A stretch of DNA of 64,000 bases, from NCBI RefSeq assembly GCF_027497215.1, contig NZ_CP114904.1, forward strand, positions 2,502,001 through 2,566,000, written 5' to 3'. The DNA is from Micromonospora sp. WMMD812 (GTDB taxonomy: Bacteria > Actinomycetota > Actinomycetes > Mycobacteriales > Micromonosporaceae). The position numbers and the translations under genes were made by a program. Shown here piece by piece: positions 1-8,349 of the stretch. Within the stretch, counting starts at the first letter, position 1; each line of letters starts with the position of its first letter. The notes below the pieces were generated by a model. It searched no databases, was not told where the DNA came from, and worked only from the letters and a program-made list of their open reading frames with translations.

Positions 1-61
1 CGCATCGGTGCCGGGCGTGTCGGATTCGCCGCGCCGAGGGCTCCGACCAGCGTGGACGGCG

Positions 62-1390
62 TCAGCGCGTGTCGGCGTACGCCGCCCGTTCGTCGGCTGT
101 GACGACTCCCCCGCGAGGGGCCGGCACGGCGGGCGGGCCGGCCTGGTCGGTGGGCGTCCGGCCCGACACCCCCGACTCGGCCGGATCGGCGGGCGCGGCC
201 GGCGTCCGGGCCGGCGTGGCCGACTCGCCGGAGCCGGCGGGCGGCCCGGCCGTGCCGAGCGGGACCGTGCCCGGCCCGCCGGTCGGGCGGGACCGGCGTG
301 GCGCGAGCCGGCGCATCATCGGCGTCTCGACGTAGCGGTGCAACACTCCGGCGAGCAGCAGGTTCAGCAGCAGGAACCCGAGGACGACGGCGGGACCCCA
401 CCACCCGGGCAGGCCGCCGCCCCAGTCACCGGTCAGCCGCAGCACGGTCATCATGACGAAGACGTGCACCAGGTAGAAGGCGAACGACACCTCGCCGAGC
501 CAGACCATCGTCCGGGACCGCCACGGCGAGCGCAGGCCACGTACGTCGGCGTCGGCCGCCGCGGCGATGACCAGGACGTACGCGACGGACAGCAGCGCGG
601 CCCAGAACTCGGCGCGGATCCAGCCGGAGGCGACGACCCAGGTGGCGACGAAGAGGACGGTGGCGAGCGGGAGCCGCGGTCCAACCCAGCGGCCGCGGCG
701 CATCAGCTCGGCGGCGGCCACGCCCATCCAGAACTCCAGCGACCGCGTCAGCGGGAAGACCTGGGTGAACCACCAGCGGTCGGCCTCGGGGACCAGTGTC
801 TGGGCCGGCCAGAGCGCCAGGATCAGCAGCGGCACGGCGACCACCACGGCCCAGAGCAGCCCGGGGCGGGCCCGGCGCACGAACGGCAGCGCCAGCGGAA
901 GGCAGAGGTAGAAGAAGAACTCGCAGGAGAGCGACCAGCTGACCGTGTTGACGCTGTAGAAGTAGCCGGGCGTCGGGTTCCACGCCTGGATGAGCAGCAG
1001 GTTCTGCACCGCGGCGCCGGGGTTCACCGGATCGGCCAACCAGAGACCGACCAGCAGGACGAGCGCCCAGAGCACGAGGTGGTTGGGGTAGATCTTGGCG
1101 AACCGGCGGCGCCAGAAGTCCCGCCGCCGCTCCCCCGGCCGGGCCGACCAGACCAGCACGAACCCGCTGAGGATGAAGAAGAACTGCACCCCGGAGAGGC
1201 CGAGGGTGAACACGTGACCGACCACGCCCTGGTAGTCGGGCTCGGCGATGATCCGCATCGTGCCGGCGTGGAAGCCGAAGACCAGCAGCGCGGCGATCCA
1301 GCGCAGCCCGGTGAGCGAGGGCAACCGGACGGGCCGCGGGCCACCGCGGGCGGGCTGCTCCGGCGGCGCCGCCGTGGGTGCACCCGTCAT
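62..1390 (-). CDS. Acyltransferase-3 family membrane O-acyltransferase (OafA/YrhL-like)
   Basis: The 442-residue protein has the acyltransferase-3 pattern. An N-terminal RLPSLTGLRWIAALLVFGFH carries the conserved Arg and the putative catalytic His, FFFILSGFVLVW follows, and there are about ten hydrophobic segments up to residue ~360. Family members move acetyl or other acyl groups from a cytoplasmic donor onto sugars of surface glycans. The last ~80 residues are Pro/Ala/Gly-rich and probably disordered. The ATG at 1390 begins MTGAPTAAPP. The frame stays open further upstream, but that stretch is antisense to the next gene and was not used. The gene is divergent from the pyruvyl-transferase gene and lies at the edge of a pseudaminic-acid locus, so modification of that glycan is a reasonable inference. 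The substrate cannot be read from the sequence. Confidence 0.88.
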   Translation of the reverse strand: MTGAPTAAPPEQPARGGPRPVRLPSLTGLRWIAALLVFGFHAGTMRIIAEPDYQGVVGHVFTLGLSGVQFFFILSGFVLVWSARPGERRRDFWRRRFAKIYPNHLVLWALVLLVGLWLADPVNPGAAVQNLLLIQAWNPTPGYFYSVNTVSWSLSCEFFFYLCLPLALPFVRRARPGLLWAVVVAVPLLILALWPAQTLVPEADRWWFTQVFPLTRSLEFWMGVAAAELMRRGRWVGPRLPLATVLFVATWVVASGWIRAEFWAALLSVAYVLVIAAAADADVRGLRSPWRSRTMVWLGEVSFAFYLVHVFVMMTVLRLTGDWGGGLPGWWGPAVVLGFLLLNLLLAGVLHRYVETPMMRRLAPRRSRPTGGPGTVPLGTAGPPAGSGESATPARTPAAPADPAESGVSGRTPTDQAGPPAVPAPRGGVVTADERAAYADTR

Positions 1391-1576
1391 GCCCGACCCC
1401 CCGCACGCCGCGTCACCAGCACGTCGTCTCCTCCCGCGGTTCGCTGACCGGGCCGGGACGCCGCCCGGTCCCGATCGATGCCGTCCGTTCGGGCACCCTA
1501 CCCGGCCGCTTCGGGGATGCCGGTCGGCCGGGTGGACGACGGTGGCGCGCGGGTGTGCGGGAGTTGTCGCGTGGCC

Positions 1577-1582
1577 TAATAT
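1577..1582 (+). promoter_or_regulatory. Candidate -10 box of the pyruvyl-transferase gene
   Basis: TAATAT is a rare AT-rich hexamer in the 213-bp divergent spacer. Transcription would start near 1589, just ahead of a near-perfect Shine-Dalgarno (GGAGGTGAT, 1593-1601) that sets the start at 1604. No good -35 box is seen at 16-18 bp. Confidence 0.4.
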
Positions 1583-1603
1583 CTCGGGACCTGGAGGTGA
1601 TCG

Positions 1604-3004
1604 ATGACTGCCTCCCAGACCCTGTCGGGACGGTGTCCGGTGCGGAACGCCGTCACGGACGGACGAGAGGCGAACCCGATGCACCAGCGGATCCTCATGC
1701 GGGCCAAAAAGGGCCCCTTCGACGTCTACTCGCCGGAGGAGGCCTTCGAGCACAACTGGATCGGCGAGAACAACGGCAACCTGGTGTTCAGCCACGCCGC
1801 GCACAAACTGCTGCGGACCGCCACGGCGGACATCACCTCGACCGAGTTCAAGATCGACCTGCGGGACGCCGACAAGATCAACGAGCGGTACGACGTGTAC
1901 GTCATCCCGCTCGCCAACGCGTTCCGGCGCAGCTACGCGCACCGCATCGTCACCATGACGAAGCTGATCGAGCGGCTGAAGATCCCGGTGGTGGTGCTCG
2001 GGGTGGGCGTACAGACCGACGTCAAGGGCGACCGGGAGTACCTGCGCCCGATCGACGACGTCGTCAGCCGCTTCGTCCGGGCGGTCCTGGACCGCTCGCA
2101 CACCATCGGCGTACGGGGCGAGATCACCGAGAGCTACCTGCGCACCCTGGGCTTCTCCGCGGTCGACGTGATCGGCTGCCCGTCGATGTTCCTGCACGGC
2201 GACAGCCTGCGGGTGGAGAAGCGCAAGGACACGCTGGAGCCGCACGACCGCGTCGCGCTGACCATCTCGCCGTACGTGAAGTCGATGGCGAAGATCGTCA
2301 CCGCCCACCACGCGCGGTACCCGAACCTGCGCTACCTCCCGCAGGACCTGAAGACCCTCGGCACCCTGCTCTACGGCGACGCGCCGGAGGACCGGGGCAA
2401 GACCAGCGCCATCCCGATCCACACCTCGCATCCCCTCTTCGTCGAGGACAAGGTGCGCATGTTCCTGGACCCGTGGACGTGGATGGACTACCTCGCCGGG
2501 TTCGACTTCGCCTTCGGCACCCGGATCCACGGCACCATCACGGCGCTGATCGCCGGCACACCCGGCTACCTGTTCGCGCACGACTCGCGCACCCTGGAAC
2601 TGGCCCGGTACTTCGACATCCCGCACCGGATCATGAAGGACGTGCCGGCCGACGTCGACGCCGCCGACCTGTACGCCGAGGCGGACTACACGGCGTTGAA
2701 CAACGGGCACAAGGCCCGGTTCGAGACCATGCTGGCCTTCCTCGCCAAGCACGACCTGGGCCACGCCTTCGCCGACGGCGACAGCGCCACCCGCTTCGAC
2801 GAGCAGGTGCACGCCACCACGTTCCCGCCCGCCGTGCGCCCGGCCGCCGCGAGCGGCGCCGACGTGCTGCTGGAGCGGGTGCGGTGGCTGCGCGACCGCA
2901 ACCAGGACCTGCGGACCGAGGTCGAGACCCTCGAGCAGCAGCGACTGCGCGCCCGGGTCAAGCGGGCGGTCGGCGGACCGGTCCGCCGCATCCTCAATCG
3001 TTAA
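1604..3004 (+). CDS. Polysaccharide pyruvyl transferase family protein
   Basis: The protein has 466 residues. Its body (about residues 25-350) has the features of the polysaccharide pyruvyl transferase family: a GENNGN segment near the N-terminus, VVVLGVGVQTD, the IGVRGEITESYL segment and GTRIHGTITALIAGTPGY near residue 310. Family members add a pyruvate ketal to surface sugars, although some act as glycosyl- or phosphotransferases. The C-terminal ~45 residues (LLERVRWLRDRNQDLRTEVE and onward) look like a coiled coil ending in a basic tail. That is common in actinobacterial glycan enzymes that sit on the membrane or pair with a partner. The start at 1604 has an excellent SD. A second ATG at 1679 (MHQRIL) is nearer the conserved body but has a weaker SD. 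Confidence 0.8.
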   Translation: MTASQTLSGRCPVRNAVTDGREANPMHQRILMRAKKGPFDVYSPEEAFEHNWIGENNGNLVFSHAAHKLLRTATADITSTEFKIDLRDADKINERYDVYVIPLANAFRRSYAHRIVTMTKLIERLKIPVVVLGVGVQTDVKGDREYLRPIDDVVSRFVRAVLDRSHTIGVRGEITESYLRTLGFSAVDVIGCPSMFLHGDSLRVEKRKDTLEPHDRVALTISPYVKSMAKIVTAHHARYPNLRYLPQDLKTLGTLLYGDAPEDRGKTSAIPIHTSHPLFVEDKVRMFLDPWTWMDYLAGFDFAFGTRIHGTITALIAGTPGYLFAHDSRTLELARYFDIPHRIMKDVPADVDAADLYAEADYTALNNGHKARFETMLAFLAKHDLGHAFADGDSATRFDEQVHATTFPPAVRPAAASGADVLLERVRWLRDRNQDLRTEVETLEQQRLRARVKRAVGGPVRRILNR

Positions 3005-3093
3005 CCTTCTGATGGGCGGCTGTTCAGTGACTGCACCTCCGCCGGTCATGTGAGGTTCCGGGTCCGTCCACCCGAAGGGTCAAAGGTGGCGGC

Positions 3094-4233
3094 GTGGTCA
3101 ATGATCCGTCCCTGCCACCGCTGCTCAGCATCGTCGTGCCCGTGTACGGCGTCGAGGCCTACCTCTACCAGTGCCTCGAATCGATCCGGGCGGACATCCC
3201 CGCGGGCGAGGCGGACACGGTCGAGCTGATCGCGGTGGACGACGCCTCGCCGGACCGGTGCGGCGAGATGCTGCGGTCGTACGCCGACGGCCGGTCCGGG
3301 ATCCGGACCGTGCACCTGACCACCAACGTGGGTCTGGGGCTGGCCCGCAACGCCGGCCTCGAGGTGGCCACCGGCCGGTACGTCTGGTTCGTCGACAGCG
3401 ACGACTGGCTTCCGCCGGGGACGATCCCCACCGTTCTGGACCGGCTGCGCCAGCACGAGCCGGACGTGCTGATGCTCGACCACCTCCGGGTCCACGAGGA
3501 CGGCCGGCGCGAGGTGGACGCGAGCAGCCACCTGCTGCACGGCGTCTCCGGCGTGGTCCGCCTCTCCGACCAGCCGCAACTGCTGAAGGTGCAGCACACG
3601 GCCTGGAACAAGGTGGTCCGCCGGGCCTTCATGGACGAGCTGGAGCTGCGCTTCTTCCCCGGCTGGTACGAGGACATCCCGTTCAGCCACCCGCTGCTGA
3701 TCGGCGCGGAGAAGATCTCGGTGCTGGACCGGGTCTGCTACCTCTACCGCCAGGGCCGGCAGGGCGCCATCACCTCGACCCGCAGCGGGCGGCACTTCGA
3801 CGCCTTCGACCAGTACGAGCGGCTGATGGACTGGGTACGCCGGCGGCACCCGGACGAGGCGCTGCAGACCGAGCTGTTCCAGCTGATGATCAACCACTAC
3901 CTGGTGGTGGTGGGCAACGACGACCGGCTGCACCCGCACCTGCGGCGGCCCTTCTTCGCGCGGGTCGCCGAGCACTACCGCCGCTACCTCCCGTCCGGTG
4001 GCTACCCGGCCCCGGCCGGGGTGGCCGGCCTCAAGCACCGGCTGGTCGGGCGCAACGACTACCTCGCGTACGCTGCGCTGCGGCAGGCCCACCGGGTGGC
4101 CGGCCGGCTGCGGCGCCCGGCGGGGACTCCCGGCGACTCGGCGGGCGGGTCCGGCGACGACGGCGGGCCGGCCGGCGACGGGGCGGCCGAGGGCAGCCGG
4201 AACGACGTGCTGGCGGGCCACGGCGCCCGGTGA
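3094..4233 (+). CDS. Glycosyltransferase family 2 protein
   Basis: A GT-A fold glycosyltransferase of 379 residues. LLSIVVPVYGVEAYLYQCLE opens the nucleotide-binding domain, AVDDASPDRC follows, and WFVDSDDWLPPG (around residue 110) holds the metal-binding DxD. The conserved GWYEDIPF segment around residue 190 matches a GT2 acceptor/catalytic loop. The last ~40 residues are Gly/Ala-rich and low in complexity. The GTG start at 3094 is preceded by AAAGGTGG. It follows the pyruvyl-transferase gene by 89 bp in the same direction and ends in a strong hairpin, so the two probably form a short unit that assembles a surface polymer. Donor and acceptor are unknown. Confidence 0.85.
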   Translation: MVNDPSLPPLLSIVVPVYGVEAYLYQCLESIRADIPAGEADTVELIAVDDASPDRCGEMLRSYADGRSGIRTVHLTTNVGLGLARNAGLEVATGRYVWFVDSDDWLPPGTIPTVLDRLRQHEPDVLMLDHLRVHEDGRREVDASSHLLHGVSGVVRLSDQPQLLKVQHTAWNKVVRRAFMDELELRFFPGWYEDIPFSHPLLIGAEKISVLDRVCYLYRQGRQGAITSTRSGRHFDAFDQYERLMDWVRRRHPDEALQTELFQLMINHYLVVVGNDDRLHPHLRRPFFARVAEHYRRYLPSGGYPAPAGVAGLKHRLVGRNDYLAYAALRQAHRVAGRLRRPAGTPGDSAGGSGDDGGPAGDGAAEGSRNDVLAGHGAR

Positions 4234-4253
4234 CACCTCGCGACACCATCCCC

Positions 4254-4278
4254 GCCGGGAGCCGGGTCGGCTCCCGGC
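4254..4278 (+). terminator. Intrinsic terminator after the GT2 gene
   Basis: Perfect 10-bp stem (GCCGGGAGCC / GGCTCCCGGC) with a 5-nt loop, followed within a few bases by CGTTTTC. It separates the GT2 gene from pseI. Confidence 0.75.
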
Positions 4279-4366
4279 GCCCTCGTTTTCCAGGTCGTTC
4301 CCGCCCGCGGTGGACGACGACGGTAGGACCGCACTCCGGTGCGGAGGCAACTGAGCAGAGGTCGGT

Positions 4367-5419
4367 ATGACGGCGACAATGAAGATCGGACCGCACGCGG
4401 TCGGTGCCGGGGAGCGACCCTTCGTGGTCGCCGAGATGTCCGGTAACCACAACGGCGACCTGGACCGGGCGCTGGCCATCGTCGACGCCGTGGCGGCGAG
4501 CGGCGCGCACGCGCTCAAGCTCCAGACGTACCGGCCGGACACGATCACCATCGACGTCGACACCCCCGCGTTCCGCATCTCCGGCGGGCACGAGCTATGG
4601 GGCGGGGAGAACCTCTACCGGCTCTACGAGAAGGCGCACACCCCGTACGAGTTCCACGAGCCGATCTTCGAGCGGGCCCGGCGGCACGGCCTGACCGTGT
4701 TCTCCTCCCCCTTCGACGCGACGGCGGTGGAGCTGCTCGAGTCGCTGGACGCGCCGGCGTACAAGATCGCCTCGTCGGAGCTGGTCGACCTGCCGTTGAT
4801 CCGCCTCGTCGCGAGCACCGGCAAACCCATGGTGATCTCCACCGGAATGGCCACCATGGCCGAGATCGACGCCGCGGTGCGCACCGCCCGCGAGGGGGGC
4901 GCCGGCGGCATCGTGCTGCTCGCCTGCACCGCGTCCTACCCGGCGCCGCCGCAGGACAGCAACCTGCGCCGGATCCCCGTGCTCGCGGGCGCGTTCGGCG
5001 TGCCGGTGGGGCTCTCCGACCACACCCCCGGCATCGGGGTGCCGGTCGCGTCGGTGGCGCTTGGCGCCTGCTTCATCGAGAAGCACGTGACGTTGGACCG
5101 CGCCGACGGGGGCGTCGACTCGGACTTCTCCCTCAACCCGGACGAGCTGGCGGCGCTGGTGGTCGAGTCCGAGCGGGCGTACGCGGCGCTCGGCGGCACC
5201 GTGGTCGGCCCGACCCCGGCCGAGCGGGAGGGGCTGCGCTTCCGCCGTTCGCTCTTCGTGGTCGAGGACGTGCGGGCCGGTGACCCGGTGACCGAGCGCA
5301 ACGTCCGGTCGATCCGGCCGGCGGGCGGCCTGCCTCCGGTCGAGATCGACCGGGTCCTCGGTCGCACCTTCGCCACCGACGTCCCGCGCGGCACCCCGCT
5401 GAGCTGGGACCTGATCTGA
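4367..5419 (+). CDS. pseI: Pseudaminic acid synthase
   Basis: This NeuB-family enzyme condenses the 2,4-diacetamido-trideoxy-altrose made by PseG with phosphoenolpyruvate to give pseudaminic acid. The 350 residues show VVAEMSGNHNG (20-30), ALKLQTYRPDTI (49-60) and the Pse-type signature LWGGENLYRLYEKAHTP (77-93), which favours PseI over sialic- or legionaminic-acid synthases. FSSPFD, YKIASSELVDLPLI, GLSDHT and FIEKHVTLDR follow. A C-terminal SAF (antifreeze-like) domain covers about 292-345 and normally closes the active site of the dimer. Length is normal. The ATG at 4367 follows AGAGGTCGGT; a second ATG lies four codons later. It stands alone between two hairpins, apart from the other pse genes. 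Confidence 0.93.
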   Translation: MTATMKIGPHAVGAGERPFVVAEMSGNHNGDLDRALAIVDAVAASGAHALKLQTYRPDTITIDVDTPAFRISGGHELWGGENLYRLYEKAHTPYEFHEPIFERARRHGLTVFSSPFDATAVELLESLDAPAYKIASSELVDLPLIRLVASTGKPMVISTGMATMAEIDAAVRTAREGGAGGIVLLACTASYPAPPQDSNLRRIPVLAGAFGVPVGLSDHTPGIGVPVASVALGACFIEKHVTLDRADGGVDSDFSLNPDELAALVVESERAYAALGGTVVGPTPAEREGLRFRRSLFVVEDVRAGDPVTERNVRSIRPAGGLPPVEIDRVLGRTFATDVPRGTPLSWDLI

Positions 5420-5423
5420 CCGC

Positions 5424-5446
5424 GCCCCCGGCCGCACGGCCGGGGC
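5424..5446 (+). terminator. Terminator-like hairpin after pseI
   Basis: A GC-rich stem (GCCCCCGGCCG / CGGCCGGGGC, one bulged C, 2-nt loop) starts 5 nt after the pseI stop. No U-tract follows, so termination is inferred from position. Confidence 0.55.
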
Positions 5447-5588
5447 GCCGGTCGGCCGCGGGCCCCGCGCCCGTGGCGCGCGACCGGGGTCAGCGACGTC
5501 GGGGCGCCCACACCCCCCGGTCGCTCCGACGGCACTGACCCCGCCCCGGTCTCCCCCGGCCCCCACCAGGCGGGGGGAGACCGGCGGG

Positions 5589-6047
5589 TCAACGCCCAGG
5601 TGGGTGCGGCGCGAAGGCGACGGTGACCACCAGGTCGGCCAGGCGCAGGGTCCGCCAGAGCACGACGCTCCCCGCCGGTGTGCCCAGTCCGTGGCGGCGC
5701 CACCAGGCCGCGACCGGCACGTCGGCCAGCTTGCAGAAGCACTCGGCCCGGGTCCACCGGTCCCAGAAGTCCACCGCGCCGAAGCGCCGGGCCAGCGCCA
5801 TCGGCACCGGCGCGTCCGCGCGCTCGGCGTCGATCGCGACCCGCCAGCCCGCGGTCGGCGGGCCGTACCAACCGACGCAGCGGCCGTCGTCCAGGTGGCT
5901 GCGGGTGACCGCGGTCGCCAGGTCGGCGGCGGGTCCCACCCGCAGGTACCGCTCGGCCGCGGCGACCAGCGCCGGCACCGGGCGCGGCCCGGCACCGGCC
6001 GGTGGCCGGTGCCGGGCGCGCTCGCCCGCCTCAGACGGAGGCGGCAC
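5589..6047 (-). CDS. Small 4'-phosphopantetheinyl transferase-like protein
   Basis: I read this ~152-residue protein as a compact Sfp/AcpS-superfamily enzyme, which would move phosphopantetheine from CoA to a carrier-protein serine. Two expected motifs occur in order with normal spacing: WRVAIDAER (the Mg-binding GxDxE-type strand) and FWDRWTRAECFCKLADV (the WTxxEAxxK-type helix). It is the last gene of an ACP-ligase-SDR cassette, overlaps the SDR gene and could charge the ACP two genes upstream. The N-terminus is uncertain. GTG at 6047 has an SD-like GGTGGACG, ATG at 6071 has none, and GTG at 5978 would give a shorter core. The N-terminal domain is much shorter than in Sfp. The call rests on motifs and context only. 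Confidence 0.6.
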   Translation of the reverse strand: MPPPSEAGERARHRPPAGAGPRPVPALVAAAERYLRVGPAADLATAVTRSHLDDGRCVGWYGPPTAGWRVAIDAERADAPVPMALARRFGAVDFWDRWTRAECFCKLADVPVAAWWRRHGLGTPAGSVVLWRTLRLADLVVTVAFAPHPPGR

Positions 6048-6786
6048 CGTCCACCACGATGGCCTGGCCATTGATGTTGGTCTGCTCGCGCAGCAGCATC
6101 CGGACCACCGGGACGACCTCCTCCGGCTCGGTCAGGTGCCCGGTCGGGGTGCGGCGCACGATCTGGTCGAGCTGGGTCTGGCCGAGGACCGCGGACATCT
6201 CCGAGGCGAAGAACCCGGGCGCGACCGCGTTGACCAGAATCCGGCCGCCCAGCTCGCGGGCGAGCGACCGGGTCGCCGCGTCCATGCCGCCCTTGGTCGC
6301 GGAGTACGCCACCAGTCCGGGGAAGCCGCGCTGGGCGCAGATCGAGGTGATGTTGACGATCCGGCCGCGCAGCCCCTTGGCCAGCATGCGCCGGATGACC
6401 AGTCGGGTGAGCTGCAACGGCGCGGTCAGGTTGGTCTCGATGATCCGGGCGATGTCGCCGGCGGCAGTGTGCACGTGCAGCGAGTCCTGCCCGACGGCCG
6501 CGTTGTTGACGATGCCGTCGATCGGTCCGAGCCGCTCCTCCACCTCGCGGACGAAGGACTGCGCGGCCGGCAGGTCGGTGACGTCGACCGAGCCGACGTG
6601 CATCCGGTCGGGGTTCTCGGCGGCCAGCTTCGCCAACTCCGGGGTGACGGTCCGGGCGAAGGCCGCCACCCGGACTCCCTGGTCGAGCAGGTCGGTGACG
6701 ATGGCCAGCCCCAGGCCGCGGGAACCGCCGGAGACGAGGACGACGGAGCTGGGGGGGACGAACGGGGATTCGGGGCGGTCAGACAT
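6031..6786 (-). CDS. SDR-family NAD(P)-dependent oxidoreductase (FabG-like)
   Basis: A classical short-chain dehydrogenase of 251 residues. VLVSGGSRGLGLAIV is the cofactor-binding glycine motif, VGSVDVTD and GIVNNAAVG follow, IVNITSICAQRG contains the catalytic Ser, and YSATKGGMDAA is the YxxxK active site. VNAVAPGFFASEM is the usual cofactor/substrate segment and the C-terminus is NGQAIVVDGAASV. Many relatives reduce 3-oxoacyl-ACP or 3-hydroxyacyl substrates. Being coupled to an ACP and a ligase (8-bp overlap with the ligase, ATG at 6786), reduction of a carrier-bound 3-oxoacyl group is the simplest reading. A role on a sugar nucleotide cannot be excluded. Confidence 0.88.
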   Translation of the reverse strand: MSDRPESPFVPPSSVVLVSGGSRGLGLAIVTDLLDQGVRVAAFARTVTPELAKLAAENPDRMHVGSVDVTDLPAAQSFVREVEERLGPIDGIVNNAAVGQDSLHVHTAAGDIARIIETNLTAPLQLTRLVIRRMLAKGLRGRIVNITSICAQRGFPGLVAYSATKGGMDAATRSLARELGGRILVNAVAPGFFASEMSAVLGQTQLDQIVRRTPTGHLTEPEEVVPVVRMLLREQTNINGQAIVVDGAASV

Positions 6787-8047
6787 CGCTCTTCAGGGTC
6801 TCCTTGACGGGAATCTCGGTCAGCACGCGGATCCGGCGGGGCACCGCGTGCTCGGGCAGCCGGTCGGCGCACCAGCGGACCAGCGCCGCCTCGTCCGGCG
6901 GCTCGGTGTCGGCGCCGGGGTGCGAAACGACCTCGGCGACCACCATCCGGCCCAGCATCGGGGCCCGCCGGCCGGTCACCCGCGCCCAGGCGACGCCGGG
7001 ATGCGCGGTGAGCACGTCCCGGACCAGGCCGGCGGAGACCTTGCTCCCGCCGACGTTGATCTCGTCGGTGTCGAGCCGGCCGGTGATCAGCACCCGGTCG
7101 TCGACCACCTGGACGCGGTCGCCGGTGCGGACCGGACCGTCCAGGCCCGCGCCGTGGTACGGCGAGGTGATCACGAGCTCCTCGTCCCGCACGCTGAGCG
7201 TCGGCCGGCCGGGAGCCGCCCGGTCGAGCCAGCCCACCGGGAAGCCGGCCCGGCCGTCGTGCACGACGATCGAGGCGCCGACCTCCGAGGAGGCGTAGAT
7301 CCAGGAGATCCGGGCCGCCGGGAACAACTCCCGCAGCTGGTCGAGGATCGCCTGGTCGACCGGCTCGCCGCCCAGCGTGATCTGGCGCAGCGGTACCCGC
7401 GCCAGCGCGGCGGCGTCGCGGTAGATCGTGCGGCGCCAGAAGGTCGGCGTGCCGGAGGCGGCGTCCACGCCGTGCGCGGCGGCCAGCGCGGGCCAGTCGT
7501 CGAGCTGGTCCGGCTCGACGACCACCAGGTGCTGCCCGGGCTGGGTCAGCGAGAGCGTGACCACCTGCCACCACGCGTACGTCCCCGGGGCGTACGGGCA
7601 GAGCCAGGTGCGATCGGGCTGCTCTCCGCGGACGGTGGTCAGCGAGTCCAGGGTGTGGCCGACCCGCTTGGGGCGGCCGGTCGAGCCGGAGGTGAGCAGC
7701 CAGAGCCGGCCGGGCTCGGCGGCCCGGGGCTGGGCCGGCGGCTCGCTGCGCGGGCCGCCGCCGGCGAGGTCGGCCAGCGCGAAGCCGGCGTCGCGCAGCT
7801 CGGCCCGTAGTGCCGCGTCGACCCGGCTGTCGCTGCTGAGCAGCAGCTCGGTGCCGTGCACCGCGTGGTGCCGGGCGGCGGCGAGGGCGTCCCGGGCGGA
7901 GTGCGCGAGCACCGCGACCGGGTCGGGCAGCGCCAGCTCCGGCAACGCCTGCCAGGTCAACGTCGCGCCGCCGACGACGATCCGGTTGTCCGCGCCGGCG
8001 GGCTCCGGGTGCGGGGCGGCCGAGGGGTGGGAGGTCGCGGCGGTCAC
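6779..8047 (-). CDS. ANL-superfamily acyl-activating (AMP-forming) ligase
   Basis: The 422-residue protein belongs to the adenylate-forming ligases. LLTSGSTGRPKRVGHTL is the phosphate-binding loop, LGGEPVD and WIYASSEVGA lie in the adenylate pocket, and RTGDRV carries the Asp for ribose contact. GRLDTDEINVGGSKVS is the hinge, and PVKETLKSDV near the end carries the candidate catalytic lysine. It is shorter than most ANL enzymes (500-550), mainly at the N-terminus, as in compact acyl-ACP ligases. GTG at 8047 overlaps the ACP stop (GTGA), so translation is probably coupled. The likely job is activating a small acid and loading it on the neighbouring ACP. The acid is unknown. Confidence 0.85.
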   Translation of the reverse strand: MTAATSHPSAAPHPEPAGADNRIVVGGATLTWQALPELALPDPVAVLAHSARDALAAARHHAVHGTELLLSSDSRVDAALRAELRDAGFALADLAGGGPRSEPPAQPRAAEPGRLWLLTSGSTGRPKRVGHTLDSLTTVRGEQPDRTWLCPYAPGTYAWWQVVTLSLTQPGQHLVVVEPDQLDDWPALAAAHGVDAASGTPTFWRRTIYRDAAALARVPLRQITLGGEPVDQAILDQLRELFPAARISWIYASSEVGASIVVHDGRAGFPVGWLDRAAPGRPTLSVRDEELVITSPYHGAGLDGPVRTGDRVQVVDDRVLITGRLDTDEINVGGSKVSAGLVRDVLTAHPGVAWARVTGRRAPMLGRMVVAEVVSHPGADTEPPDEAALVRWCADRLPEHAVPRRIRVLTEIPVKETLKSDV

Positions 8048-8295
8048 TGCTTCTGGAGCTCCACCAGGAAGTCGAGAACGTCGCCGACGGTGGCGATCCG
8101 GCGCAGGCCCGGGGCGTCGAAGTTCAGCTCCTCGCCCGTCTCGTCCTCCACCCGCAGAGCCAGCTCGGAGAAGTCGAGCGACCGGAAGCCGATCTCCCGC
8201 AGGTCCGCCGCGTCGTCGTCCGGAAGCGCCTTGCCCTGGTTCTTGAGCACCTGCGCCATCAGGTCGCGGATCTGCGCGCGACTCAATTCGTTCAT
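8044..8295 (-). CDS. Acyl carrier protein
   Basis: An 83-residue carrier protein with the ACP pattern: an acidic four-helix domain and IGFRSLDFSELALRVEDETG, where Ser39 is the presumed phosphopantetheine site. The residue before the serine is Arg38 rather than the usual Asp of DSL. The ATG at 8295 lies about 7 nt downstream of a TAGACT -10 box, so the mRNA is probably leaderless. It heads a four-gene unit (ACP, ligase, SDR, PPTase-like) with overlaps at every junction. It is unlikely to be the general fatty-acid ACP, because no fab genes are nearby and the motif is divergent. A dedicated role in decorating the surface glycan is inferred. Confidence 0.87.
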   Translation of the reverse strand: MNELSRAQIRDLMAQVLKNQGKALPDDDAADLREIGFRSLDFSELALRVEDETGEELNFDAPGLRRIATVGDVLDFLVELQKQ

Positions 8296-8302
8296 GCGCC
8301 GG

Positions 8303-8331
8303 AGTCTACAGGCCACCGAATGACCGTCACA
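8303..8331 (-). promoter_or_regulatory. Promoter of the ACP-ligase-SDR-PPTase operon
   Basis: Reading the minus strand, TGTGAC (8331-8326) and TAGACT (8308-8303) are 17 bp apart. TAGACT ends 7 nt before the ACP ATG, as in leaderless actinobacterial promoters. Confidence 0.55.
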
Positions 8332-8349
8332 TTTACCGGGGGCGGCGGG

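Noticed and set aside
1577..1582. A PafBC-type promoter using TTGTCG at 1564
   Set aside because: The distance to TAATAT is too short for the N8 spacing, although TTGTC is present.
1391..3049. In-frame extension of the acyltransferase upstream to 3049 on the minus strand
   Set aside because: It is antisense to the pyruvyl-transferase gene; the real N-terminus with the acyltransferase motif starts at 1390.
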